Below, piece by piece: positions 36,404-47,354 of a stretch of DNA of 64,000 bases. The stretch covers positions 2,852,001-2,916,000 of the forward strand of contig WWBZ02000082.1 of the NCBI GenBank assembly GCA_011503125.2, read 5' to 3'. This DNA is from Botryosphaeria dothidea (taxonomy: Eukaryota > Ascomycota > Dothideomycetes > Botryosphaeriales > Botryosphaeriaceae). The notes beneath the pieces are model-generated. The model was given only the letters and a program-made list of their open reading frames with translations, searched no databases and was not told the origin of the DNA. The translations under genes were made by a program, and so were the position numbers. Position 1 is the first letter of the stretch. The number at the start of each line of letters is the position of its first letter.

Positions 36404-38599
36404 TCACAGAACATACCTGAAATAAAGGTTTTCCTTATCCGTCAGATCCTTGAAAGCAAGTTTGTCTCTCTCTTCCTCGTCGAATGTGTGCGCGTCTCTT
36501 CGCCGATTCTCCCTTCTTAAGATCACGTAAAGGATTGCAGCCGCCACAATGGTGATGCAATAACTTCCGCGCAACAGAATAACGTCAGCATCGCGTACGC
36601 TTCGATCATCAGGGGAGTTGCCAGCTAAGGTGGGGCTCAAGAAATGTCAGGGAGAAAAAAAAACGAAAGGACTCACCAAATTATCAGACCCAGCCACAGC
36701 TCCGGGTAATGCCTATCCTTCGTCTCGCTCTTGACCAGCTGAGGCCCGACGATGTTACCGACGCAGTAGGCCACGAAGATGGCGGCCGCCACGGTGCTCT
36801 TCTTGGTGGCCCCCGCGACGTTGGCCATGCCGACCGTAATCACCAGGCTCACAACGGCGCCAAAGGTGCCGATGATGGAGTAGCCCGCCACCGGCGTTGC
36901 CGCGCGGTGAGTCCACTCGGACCGCCAGATCATGGCACACCCGGCCATCACGGGGAAGCAGTTCAGCACCAGCAGCGCCAGCCGCGCGTCGCGCAGCCGC
37001 GACGACAGCCAGCCGCACAGCAAGATGGCTACCAAGCACACACCGCCCAGGGGAAACTGCAGCAGGATCGCCTCGAGCGACGTGTACCCGAAGGTGCTTA
37101 CAATCAGCGGCCCAAAGCCCGACACCGCCCCGTTGACCGTGTATGCCGCGCCCATCATGACGAAGACGAGCAGCGTCTTTGGGTCGCGCAGCAGCGCCTC
37201 GGCGATCTGGGAGGGCTTGACGGACGTGCACCGCATCCCCGTCGCCCCGCGCCGCAGCCGCTCGACGGCGACGCGCCGTTCTTCGGGCGCCAGGAACCAA
37301 GCGGTCGCCGGCGAGTCCGGCACCAGTGCCCAGCACCACGCGCCGAACAGCACGGTGACGGCGCCGGCCGCGAGGTAGAGGTACTGCCAGCGCCGGAGCG
37401 GGGTGTGGGCGTCGTCGATGCTGCCGAACGCGTAGTTGAGCGCGGCGCCGATGATGGTGAAGAGCCCCGTCGACGCGAACCAGATGCTCTGCCGCAGGCC
37501 TTGCTCGCGCTGCGTGTAGAACGACGACACGATGCACATGTAGCCGGTCGGGATGGCGGCCTCGACGAAGCCGAGCACGAAGCGCTGCGCGTACAGCCCG
37601 TGGTGCGTCGTCACGGCCGCCGTGCTCATGCAGGTGATGCCCCACAGCACGATGAGGGCGCCGAGCGTGTGGTTGAGCGGGAAGCGCTGCAGGAGGAAGG
37701 TCAGCGGGTACAGGCCGCCGAGCATGCCGAAGTAGAAGAGCGACGTCGCCCAGCTGAGGCGCGAGGAATCCGTCGTGCCGGGCGCGCCGGGCGTCGTGGA
37801 GGGGTGGGTGACGGTGAGGTTGAGGGCGCTGGACATGCCCAGGAGGGCGGCGGAGCCGAGGATGGCTTTGTCGTAGTAGACGAGACCATATCCTTGATTG
37901 GGGCGTTAGCGGTGGTGTCGACTGGGTGGTGATGTGGAGGCGAGATGGTAAGTGTTCGATTCAGGGGGGTTGTGATAGTGAGAGGAGACTAGAGAGCGCA
38001 AGCACTCATCAAGATGCAAATAGGTAGATGTTCCCATTCATCATGGACGGTCCTTTTTTTTTTTTTTGTTGCAGCTTTCTCAGCGGGCAGTGTATGGTGG
38101 GGGAGACACAACATCATCAGCTAGCAGAATCAGGCAATACGATCTACATGCTCGTGAACAAAAGTCAAAATTGGATACAGAAGCAGACCCGACTCCACCG
38201 CAACCGGAGAAAACTGCAACATTGCGAACGGACTAAGATCGTAAATTGCGGAAAAGGCTTACCCAGAATCATCGTCGGCATCAGGAACCAATCAATCTTG
38301 CGCAGCACCCGCGCCTCGACCTGCGGGTCATACTCCCGCGCCCGCTCCCCGACCACCGTAAGCGCGACATCCTTGCCCTTCTCGACGGTCGCCGCCGCCT
38401 GTGTCCCACCGGCTACTGCGGCGGTGGAGGAGGCGGGAGGAGAGCTGACGGACGCGTGGACGGAACCGTGGCCGTGGCTCTGGCTTCGGTCTGGACCGTT
38501 GCGAGGATTGTGACCACCGCCGCCGCTCTGGGCCTCGGTGGCGAATGCGGTGGTGGACGTGGTAGCCGCGGCGCATCCTGCATCCACTGGCTTCTCCAT
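36404..38599 (-). CDS. MFS transporter, anion:cation symporter (ACS) type
   Basis: Exons 38599-38263, 37892-36677 and 36563-36404 give 570 residues. After a 90-residue disordered N-terminus (Ser/Gly/Ala-rich) comes the family opening VLRKIDWFLMPTMILG, joined across intron 1 to YGLVYYDKAILGSAALLGM. Twelve membrane segments are plausible; FVLGFVEAAIPTGYMCIVSSFYTQREQ is the loop typical of ACS permeases (Dal5/Tna1-like: allantoate, nicotinate, vitamins or organic anions). The C-terminus DEEERDKLAFKDLTDKENLYFRYVL is the usual tail of this group. Intron 1 is 370 bp, far longer than any other intron in the window, and contains a T13-type run near 38,055; its acceptor is AAG. Substrate cannot be assigned. 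It is separated by 1.1 kb from the iron-uptake pair and tail-adjacent to FET3; no functional link is shown. Confidence 0.88.
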
Positions 38600-39726
38600 A
38601 TTCGCGACGGACGGTAGCGAGGAGATAAGACCAGGAACGAAGAAAAAGAACGAAGAGGGCGCGACTGGACTCGGCCGGCCGGTGTGCGGTGGTGTGCAAG
38701 CCTCCAAAAATTTGCTTTTTTGGTGGCCAGACGGGCTCTATCTGCGATATCGCACGAAAGAGGTTTACTCTGCCCTCCGCGATCGCGGAAGCCATTGGCT
38801 GCTGAGCCGATCACATCACTCCACAGAAAATCTATGACCTGCTCAGCTGCCCTACTGCAAGCCATGGTCTGCGCGGCGGACCTCAACAGCAAAACCCCGC
38901 AGCGAAGTCGACAGGGATCATGGCGAGTCTTGGGCAGCCGGTGTGAATATCGTTGCCGATTACCCGTCGGCCGGGTTGATGGTATGTGGCATGCTGTCTC
39001 TGCTTACGTGCATTCCCCGAGCCATATCGCCGGGTCTGTAGCCCGAGAGATAGGTAACGTGTCATGCTTTGAGCTGTCGATGTAAGTGTTCTCTCGGTGG
39101 CAGTGTCATTGGAAAAAGTTTATGTGGGATTGCAAATCTCCGTCAAAATCTCCGTTGCGGAAGTTAATCTTGCGCTCGTCATGGACAGAAGAGCCAGGTT
39201 CAGCCCGGATGCAAAAGGCACCGAAATAAGCACGCACGGTGATCGCTGTTGTGGAAAGAATGTAAAGCTAAATGTACAGAGGGGTAGCACAACCGACGGT
39301 TAGCGCCAAATGTAATTTTGCCACAGAAGGTCAGATCAATGTAATTGTTATGAAGCTACGAAGCTCTGCTTGCTAGAGGCCGTCGCCGCTAACCATCGGC
39401 TGCAATGCCCCTCTGTAGATATGTTGCATGGATCGTATTCATGATGCGGACGGCACACAACCCTGTCCAGAAAGAACTTCGCATGTCGTAAAAGGAAAAA
39501 ATACATTTGTTTCATGATATCCATACTGAAGAGACGTAATTCGTAATCCATGCACCTGACCCCCATCATGCTCCAGCAAAGAGAGGCTGCTTTCCCATGC
39601 GATAATTACCACGCGAATTCAAAACATTACTATGATGCAACCTTCCGAAGTTCCTCATCTCGTCTTCACCAATCCTCTTCCGAGTTCATAGCCGAGCCTG
39701 TACTTTTTTCATGTCATATGTCCAGT
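38600..39726. other. Intergenic, no supported gene
   Basis: Upstream of the MFS gene and downstream of FET3, both on the minus strand. It therefore holds the MFS promoter and the FET3 terminator. Open frames are short and without motifs. Confidence 0.5.
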
Positions 39727-42032
39727 TCACTCCATCACACCACGGCTGCTTCTCCTGCCCTCCAGCATCTGCTCGCTACCACGACTGCTCCTCCTCGTCT
39801 CCAGCATGTGCGACGAGCCGCGGCTACTTCCCCTCGCATCCAACATATTCGATGACCCGCGGCTGGTTCTCCTCTGCTCCACCATGGTCATGCCTCCTGT
39901 TTTCTCCCTTTCCATCTCCGCCACCAGATCCGTGCGACTTGCCATCTTCTGCTCGCGCTTCGCCGCGATTGCCAGAGGCATGACACCAATCTGCGCTGAA
40001 CGTCCTTGTGGCACCTGAGAGACCCGTTGTTGCTGGCTCTTCTCACCAGACGTAAGAGGCGCCATTCCGTACCAGGCGATGGCGGCCATGCCCAACACTG
40101 CAGCAATGCAACTGAAAACAAGTGCAACGATGCCCTTGGCTTCGAAGCCAGAGGGGAGCGGACCGGGACTCTTGTTCTCGCCAGTCAGGTCGAGATAGTC
40201 CTTCGTGTTGCCTGCGGCGTTGCCTTGAGTAGGTGTACCCGCGGCGGCGCAAGCTCGCCAGTGGTCGGCGGGAATGTTATTGCCCAATGAAGATTGAAGA
40301 TCTAGAGGCGCTTCAATCATAGTAGCGATGAGACCCGAAGCAACATGCCTGGAAGTTAAGGACGGAAGTTAGTATTCATGAAAGTTTGGGAGAAACCAGG
40401 AATCATTACCATTCGATATGGCAGTGGAACAGCCAGACACCAGGGTTGTCGGCCTTGAACCTTAGCACGATATTGCCATTGGGGCGGACGAGGATAGTGT
40501 CACGGCGCATTGGAGTCTGAGGGAAGGTCTCGTTTGACACATAGGCACCAGCTTCTTCCTCGGAGCGCACCACTGCTTGAAATGCATGGCCATGCAAATG
40601 GAAAGGGTGCTTGCCAGGATCATTGTTGTTGAGAATGATCTCTACAACTTCGTCCTTCTCCAAAATGAAGCTATTAGTGTTGCCACCGTAGATCCGTGGG
40701 TCCGTGGCGTTATTTCCGGTAGACAGCACCGTGTAGAGAGTCGGCACCTTAGGCTCCACGTACGTCACGTCGTTGAAGAAAGCACTAAAAGAGTGAGTAA
40801 AATGCGCTCGCATCTTGCCGATTTCCAAATACTTACTAGTTGGCACCATCTCCGAGATTGTCCATCTTCATGTCCAGGGTAATAGAATGGTCAACGTGAT
40901 CATACAGCTTCTCACCATCTTGCGGCACAAGAGTAAAGTCATCGAATGGATCATAATCGCCAATAGCTAGTGCTGGTAGCAAGCCGTTCTGCGGATTGTA
41001 GACCAGCCACCCAGTCACGTTATTGTTAAGGCCTGATGGGATGGTGTCGAAGAGATCCTAAGACCCATTAGTATTGGAAGAAAGGCCGGTCCCAGTGAGT
41101 GACCTACCTGGTCCATGCTTCCAACAAAGGCATAATTGGACGCGGTATCATTTTTGGCGGTGATGATGACGCTGTAACGTTGGGCCGCGGTCATGTAGAT
41201 TCTCTCAGCATCGGCAGGCTCCGTGTAGACACCGTCTACTTCTACGACACGCATAGTGTGGCCTTCGAACCAAACATACTGAGCAGCAAAAGCGCCTACG
41301 TTGATCAAGCGGAACATGTATCTGCGGCCCGGACTCATCTGAAAGGTAAGGTTCTGAGTATCATTCATCAGAGCAGCGTTGGGGACAGGCTCTGCTCCAG
41401 TGGGATTGGTGACACTGATGAAACTCTTCATAAGGTCGGGAATCCGGTCATGATACCAGTCAGAAAAGGTGAGGACAACTTCCTCGTCATAGTCATCCTT
41501 GAAAGGGCTGTCCGGGTCTCTGACGATGAAAGGCCCTCGCAATCCATCAGGGTACTGCCCACGATTGTGGGAATGATACCTGGCATACCGTCAACGCTGC
41601 TTTTCCCAGCGCTCAAAACGATCACTCACCAGTAAGTTCCTGGTTGGTCCACCTGCATTTGGTTAGTTGCGATACAGAGAAGTCAAAACCTGAGCTTACG
41701 GTAAAGTTATACGTGAATGAACTTCCCGGCGGAATCTCGCATTGGGTCACTCCGGTCGGGCCATCCATGTGGTTTGTCCCATTCATGTAGATTCCATGGA
41801 AGTGCAAGCTGGTGCTCTCCGTTTCCAATTGGTTGTTGACATTGACGACAACGCGGTCGCCCTTGGTGACATCGATTGCAGGGAGCGGCCACTGGCCGTT
41901 GATACCAATGCTGTTGCGACGATAAGCAGCATCGGGGTTGGCGGCGACCCAAGTCACGTTGAAATCATAAGATACTGTGGCAGCGTTGCTGCACAGTGCG
42001 GCAGCAAGCAGGAGGAAGAGAGAACGAGCCAT
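39727..42032 (-). CDS. FET3: Fet3-type multicopper ferroxidase
   Basis: Oxidises Fe(II) to Fe(III) at the cell surface and hands it to the Ftr1 permease. Six exons, 42032-41700, 41652-41630, 41579-41108, 41057-40837, 40784-40410 and 40348-39727, with introns of 47 to 61 bp, give 681 residues. Signal peptide [17 protein letters not shown]. All four copper motifs are present: [24 protein letters not shown] (across the second intron), [13 protein letters not shown] and HCHIEWHV. The Glu in WFEGH sits where Fet3p has an iron-site Glu (inference). One C-terminal membrane segment (about 547-570, [20 protein letters not shown]) anchors the ectodomain outside, which distinguishes Fet3 from secreted laccases. 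The cytosolic tail (636-681) is an unusual 13-residue repeat. Divergently paired with FTR1 over a 1.1 kb promoter. Exon 2 has only 23 nt. Confidence 0.93.
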
Positions 42033-43160
42033 GACGGAGGCGAAGGCGAGGGCGAGGGCGACGGGCGTGGGTCCAATTGCGATTACCCCTCATATACAGG
42101 ACGAGACGATAGCGGCGAGATGGCTTGGGACGGGCTGTTCGGAGGGCGCGGTGTGCGCCCAGATGCGAGGTCCGGAAGAGAGGGAGAGGAGAGATGTGTG
42201 GATCGGGCGCAAAAAGGTAGGTCAGAGACGGACGGTGATTGATCGATTAGATTTGATTAGCTCTGGCGTCTGATTATCGAGAGGGCACAACCGCGGATGG
42301 AGCCGACGCGGTGCCATGCGAAGGAGGCAGCCGTCGTGTCAGCCGATCTAGACAGGGTCCAAACGAGCCAAGCTGCCCAGTCTGCCGGCTGAAGCTTAAT
42401 GGACAAATGCCGCAGCGCGGGCTGGGGTAGCTGCAGGGCCTATGAGACGGTGGGAATCAGATAAGAAGCGGTAATATATGTATAGAGCAAGCGGTGTGGG
42501 CAGAGCTAGCGAGGGAGCCGGCAGGGCGGCCTAAAGGAGCTCCCGCGATATGAAGAATGCCGATTCCTGCCCAAGAAAAACAAACGGAAGGCTGGCTGGT
42601 GGCGAGGCCAAGCGGCTTGACTCCTGCATTGTTCTGAGGTGATACGACAGCTGATCGTCCCAAACCTTCAGTCGTGGCTGGAGCTAGAAGCTAGTCAAGC
42701 ATCGACACGAACGGACCCTGCCCTCGGAGCGGAGCTTGCCTGTGCGTGCATGCATGCATTGCGCGGCTGCAAACTGTGCGTCGCGCGAGGTTGCGGCAGG
42801 CAACTGGCTGATCTGTTGATCGATGGCGTGCGGTGAAGCAAGCAATGGCCAAGCTTCACGGTGGCGAGCAGAGGCGGCGGCGGCAGACGGCGGGCGCGCG
42901 GATGGATGGGGTGGGTGGAGAGCTGCCGAATGTCAAATGCAACAGCCCGCAAAGCACGCTAATGCACAGGCCTCCGCAACTGGCCTGACCCTTGTGGCAT
43001 GCCGGAACGCGCGCGCCATTGAACCATAGATCCGCCTCCTCTTTTTTATCAGTTTCAGATGGCCGCTATCTGATCAATCCCAGCCTCCGTCTTTCCTCGT
43101 CCTTCGCCCAAAAGGCTCCCTCCAGCAACCCCCCTCCCTTCGCGGCGTTGTGCAGCCACC
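42033..43160. promoter_or_regulatory. Bidirectional FET3-FTR1 promoter
   Basis: Shared 1,128-bp region between the divergent ferroxidase and permease start codons. It holds one perfect 9-bp iron-GATA site (annotated separately), a one-mismatch relative ATCTGATCA at about 43,069-43,077 close to the FTR1 start, other GATA cores (CGATAG near 42,106, GATTATC near 42,271) and a TATA-like ATATATGTATA stretch at about 42,474. The arrangement predicts joint repression when iron is plentiful. Confidence 0.6.
42456..42464 (+). promoter_or_regulatory. SreA/Sfu1-type iron-responsive GATA site, ATCAGATAA
   Basis: Exact match to ATCWGATAA, the consensus bound by iron-sensing GATA repressors of filamentous ascomycetes and Candida (SreA, SRE, Sfu1) in promoters of iron-acquisition genes. 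It lies 424 bp from the FET3 start and 697 bp from the FTR1 start. Confidence 0.6.
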
Positions 43161-44541
43161 ATGGTGAACGTCTTTGCCGTGCCCGGTAAGTCCGTCAACG
43201 CGGCATCCCAATGCTCTAGCTGACGCCCGCCCAGTTTTCTTCATCTGCATGCGCGAATGCCTGGAGACGAGTATTATCGTCTCTGTTCTGCTGTCATTTC
43301 TGAAGCAGACCTTGGGCCCGGAGCGTGATGCCGCAACATACAAACATCTGGTCAGCCAGGTGAGCTGCTTTCTTTTCGAAACCGCTAATTGATCTCCGCT
43401 GAACGTCACCAAGGTCTGGTGGGGCGTAGGCGTGGGCCTATTCATCTGCCTTTGCATCGGCGCCGGCTTCATTGGCGCCTTTTACACCGTCGGCCAGGAC
43501 TTCTTTTCCAAGACCGAAGACCTGTGGGAGGGCATCTTCAGCCTGATTGCTACAGTCATCATTACTATCATGGGTGCAGCCCTCTTGAGGGTGTCGAAGC
43601 TCCAAGACAAATGGCGCGTCAAGCTTGCAAAGGCCCGAGAGGCCCGAGAGCACAGCAAGACCATCACCGGGCACCGTATGAAGAGCTGGGCCGAGAAGTA
43701 TGCCATGTTTTTGCTTCCATTCGTCACCGTGCTGCGCGAAGGACTCGAAGCGGTCGTGTTCATCGGTGGGGTCAGTCTCGGAATGCCTGCAGAGAGCTTC
43801 CCACTGGCTGTCGTCGCCGGCTTGGCTGCAGGCATTCTCATCGGCTACTTCATCTACAAGTGAGTCTCAATCCACCACATCACCGGACCTCTGCTCACAT
43901 GTCATCTCAGGGGAGGGAACTTCGCGTCTCTGCAAATTTTCCTGGTCGTCTCCACTTGCTTCCTTTACTTGGTTGCGGCAGGCTTGTTCTCCAAGGCTGT
44001 GTGGAATCTCGAGATGCACCATGTAAGCAGACTCTCCCTCATGTATCTGCGGGATTCGTATTGACTCTCGCAGTGGAGCCAGCTTACCGGAGGAGATGCA
44101 GCCGAGACAGGATCTGGCCCTGGCTCATACGATATCCGGCAAAGCGTGTGGCATGTGAACTGCTGCAACCCGGAGATCAACGGCGGTGGCGGATGGGGTA
44201 TTTTTAACAGCATCCTGGGATGGCAGAATTCGGCGACGTACGGATCGGTCATCTCATACAACCTCTACTGGTTGACGGTGATGGTGACGTTTGCTTTGAT
44301 GCGTCATGCAGAGAAGGGAGGGCGCTTGCCATTCGTGAAGAGTAAAGCAAGTTCGCCGCACGACAGCGAGAGCGAGCCGGGCACCCGGGACAGCGCTGTC
44401 TTTGGAAAAACACTAACGGATGGCGAAAGGTCGCCAGCGACAGCGAACGTGCATGAGATACACGAGCACGGTCGCGACTCGAACAGAATCTCGTCGCACT
44501 CCAGGTTGTCAGTGCTCACGGCCGACTTGCGCCAGCACTAG
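43161..44541 (+). CDS. FTR1: High-affinity iron permease Ftr1
   Basis: Plasma-membrane channel that takes the Fe(III) produced by Fet3. Exons 43161-43185, 43235-43359, 43414-43859, 43911-44022 and 44074-44541, introns 49 to 54 bp, give 391 residues, normal for the family. The two iron-binding REXLE motifs are RECLE at residues 15-19 and REGLE at 158-162 ([14 protein letters not shown]). Seven membrane helices are plausible. The extracellular loop before the last helix carries the typical [21 protein letters not shown] and [15 protein letters not shown]. The C-terminal tail is hydrophilic and Ser/Glu/His-rich ([14 protein letters not shown]). The 25-nt first exon and phase-1 intron follow the pattern of fungal FTR1 genes. 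Divergent from FET3; co-expression under iron starvation is expected. Confidence 0.95.
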
Positions 44542-45106
44542 CTGGTCAATTGCGGTTCGTTCGGAGTTGAGGGTTACTGTGTCTTTGTTGTCTTAATGTT
44601 TGCTACTAATGACCGCGGCATGGTTGTCGCTAATTTTGGACAGGGTGGAGCAATAAGTTAGTTGTTTTAACTTAGACATGGGATATGAACGTATATGAGA
44701 TGCCGGCTAAGATGCCCTACGATTATGCGAGATGCACCTTGTGCTTTGACATGATAGAGGGCGGTACGTGGTGCGCAGATAGTGGGAAGAAGCATTGGTG
44801 AGCGTGGCGGAGTCGCGGGGCAGTGCTTGGAGATTGTCTTTCTGTCAGCCTTGTTGCCTCAGGCAGCAACAGAGGTTCCCCGGATTTTCCTCGGCGCCGC
44901 GGTCTACGCGACCGGCGGTGACGTGAAGCTGGTCCTTCACCTTCTCAACTTTCCGCTGAAGCCTTCTCCCTCTCCATTCACAGGTCCTCAGCCGTCATTC
45001 CACGATGAACTGGCCGTATCCCTGAACAACCCCTTGTACAGAACACCGCCATCTCAGCCTTTCCATCTCGGAAACATCGTCGGCTTGCCTACCAACAATC
45101 TGCACC
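44542..45106. other. Intergenic, no supported gene
   Basis: 3' flank of FTR1 and promoter of the BTB-like gene, both on the plus strand. Nothing else recognised. Confidence 0.5.
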
Positions 45107-46588
45107 ATGGCCCGCGAATCTTTATTTGGTGATCCGCAAACCTCGCCTGCTTCTACAGAAGCGAATAAAAAGGAGATACAGCCCGAGACTGGGCCAGTCA
45201 TCATCTCTGCTGCTGGAGACTTACTACTTCGTGTGAAGGAGGACGATGACGAAGAAGGCTTCCTGTACCGCGTTGAGTCTACTCGCCTCCGTGATGCATC
45301 TTCATACTTCGAGAAACTGCTCAGTGGCAGCTTCAGCGAGGCCTCTCATGTTGGTGCCCATCATGACCGTCTACGCAACCAATATTCGACAATGGCAGAC
45401 GTGCCCTTTGATCAACTCCCTGAAGTCGCCATTGTTGACATTGGGCGCACTTCCAAGGTCAGCACAATCAAGCTGATTACGGCTGACTTCCTCCGCGCCC
45501 TGCATGATCAACCCCTCGGGAGTGGGAAGGATGCCCCGCCCATCACGAATATGGCAAACCTCGCAATCGTTGCCGATCGCTTCGACGCCCTCGATACGTT
45601 TTCGCGCTTCGTACATCGGAGGAAATACTTGGAGATGATGGACGCAAAGACGAAGGGGAAGGCTGGTGCGGGTCTACCGGAGGAACGTGTGCGTCAAAGA
45701 TTGCTGGTTGGCACGCTCCTCGACCACCCGCCGTGGATCAAGGTCTACAGCAAGAGACTGATACTGGGCGGGTCTGAAAGATGGAAAAGTGAGGCAGTTG
45801 GTGAGACTGGAGGCGCCTTATGGTGGGATATACCAGCGGGTATTGAAAGTAAGAAGTCCCATCATAGGCGTGCTCATGGAAGACTTTTGGCTGTCTCCCT
45901 TGCCTGCATAATGTTTCCCCCATGCTCCACTGAAGTTTGCTAAAACTAAGCAGATGAACTTATCTTTCGCCGCTCGTGTATCCTGGAGACAATCAATTCG
46001 CTGCATTCCCATTTCATCAAACTGTATACGTCTGGGCAACGGCAGTGTAGGCTTGGTTATGATTCGTCCGCACAGTGTGACGTTTACCAGCTCGGAGAAA
46101 TGGTCCGCTTCTTCACACGCATCGGCACCATTCGCCTCAACTCAGCCATCTGTGGCTCAGAGTCTGCAGCAGACTATCAAGGTGACATCTCCCGACTGGT
46201 GGACTCTCTGCGCCAGTGTCCCTCATATCAGATTGACAACAATCATTCGCACTGTGGCCTGCGGACGAAGATCATACCGCTACTAGATCTCTTACAGAGC
46301 TGCATAGGTGGCAATGCGACGCAGTATGACTGCAGCATCTGTGGCGAGTGCTGGAGAGAACGCAGAGCAGAGTATGCATGGTCACGAGCGAAGAGACCGG
46401 TACTATGGAGCATTCGCTCTGGTGGTTCGCGCCCAGGGCCAAAGGAGCTGCATACAAAGGAAGACTGTCTGCGCCGTCATGCGACGATTAGAGACATGTT
46501 CATGGCCGCCGAACGTGACTGGTCCTCTGTGGACAACGTTGCCTTGAGGCCTTTTGGAACATGGGCTGTTGACCGGAAGATGACTTAG
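45107..46588 (+). CDS. BTB/POZ-like domain protein, unknown function
   Basis: Exons 45107-45848 and 45954-46588 with a 105-bp intron (GTAAGA...AAGCAG) give 458 residues. The N-terminal third (VIISAAGDLLLRVKEDDDE, FLYRVESTRLRDASSYFEKL, LLSGSFSEA) matches the fungal BTB pattern of a backbone strand pair followed by 'stored value' and 'threshold' helices. The region ITNMANLAIVADRFDALDTFSRFVHRR is the usual BACK-like continuation. The C-terminal exon carries a Cys-rich patch CGLRTKI..YDCSICGECWRERRAEYAW that could bind a metal. Such proteins are numerous in filamentous fungi and mostly uncharacterised; some may be Cul3 adaptors, which is not shown here. Start codon has a good ACCATGGCC context. 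Confidence 0.8.
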
Positions 46589-47354
46589 GATTTTGCCGGT
46601 GTGCTGCTTTAGCTTAGTGGTGTTTAGCTGAAGGCAGCACTTTGTACATGACGGTGATTTGGGAGCGGCGGCTGCATGGATTTCTGCCTTTGACGATATT
46701 ACCATAGGGCTGAAGGAACGCCCCATCGGCACACAAATCCGATCGAATTAGCCCCATCCATTAAGGGCGCTTTCTCAAACCCCTCCTCCGGGGGGCTGTG
46801 TTGTGCGTGACAGCAAGTTCCAGAAGGAGGCGAGGGGCTTATGGGGCTGTGCATCATCACCCAACAAACGACATCAGGCAGACTCAGGCTGCTAAGCCCC
46901 CTGTCGCACCAGGCACCTGCACATAGAGGAGGGGTAAGGAAGGCTGAATCGTTTCGCCTTTCCGACAGCCATCTACACCCTTTCACGAACATAGCCTAAG
47001 CTACTATCAGCAAAGGCGAAGTAAACGAGCCTCATGCACTGATGTCGCGGGAGGGGAATTCAGGGCGTTCTCAAGGCTGATTCAAGAGAGAGCTCACCAC
47101 CACCAGAGAATAATATAAGAGTCGATGATCTCAGTACGTTCAGTTTGGTCCACCAGAACCAAGGGCACGAAACATTGTGGCCACACTGCATTCTTTCTTC
47201 ACTCAACCATCAAACCAACCTTCTGCTTTCCGCTTCCGTTTGCCCCCCGCCACCTGCTTATTTAAAGCCACGCAGTATGTCCACCGCTGCCATCTTCACA
47301 TTACTCAACAACAATTGCACGCAAAGCTCGTGTGCGGTGCGCCGATCATCCACA
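46589..47354. other. Intergenic, no supported gene
   Basis: 3' flank of the BTB-like gene and promoter/5' UTR of the vWA gene. A TATAAGAG element lies at about 47,115. An open frame upstream of the vWA start (from 47,145) is in register but looks like 5' UTR. Confidence 0.5.

Noticed and set aside
36709..37932. 407-codon open frame on the plus strand
   Set aside because: Antisense to the MFS transporter, with low-complexity Arg/Gln/Ala/Glu composition expected from GC-rich coding DNA read backwards.
47145..47354. 70-codon N-terminal extension of the vWA protein
   Set aside because: Unconserved-looking sequence in what is probably 5' UTR; the ATG at 47,355 opens the basic N-terminus typical of such proteins.
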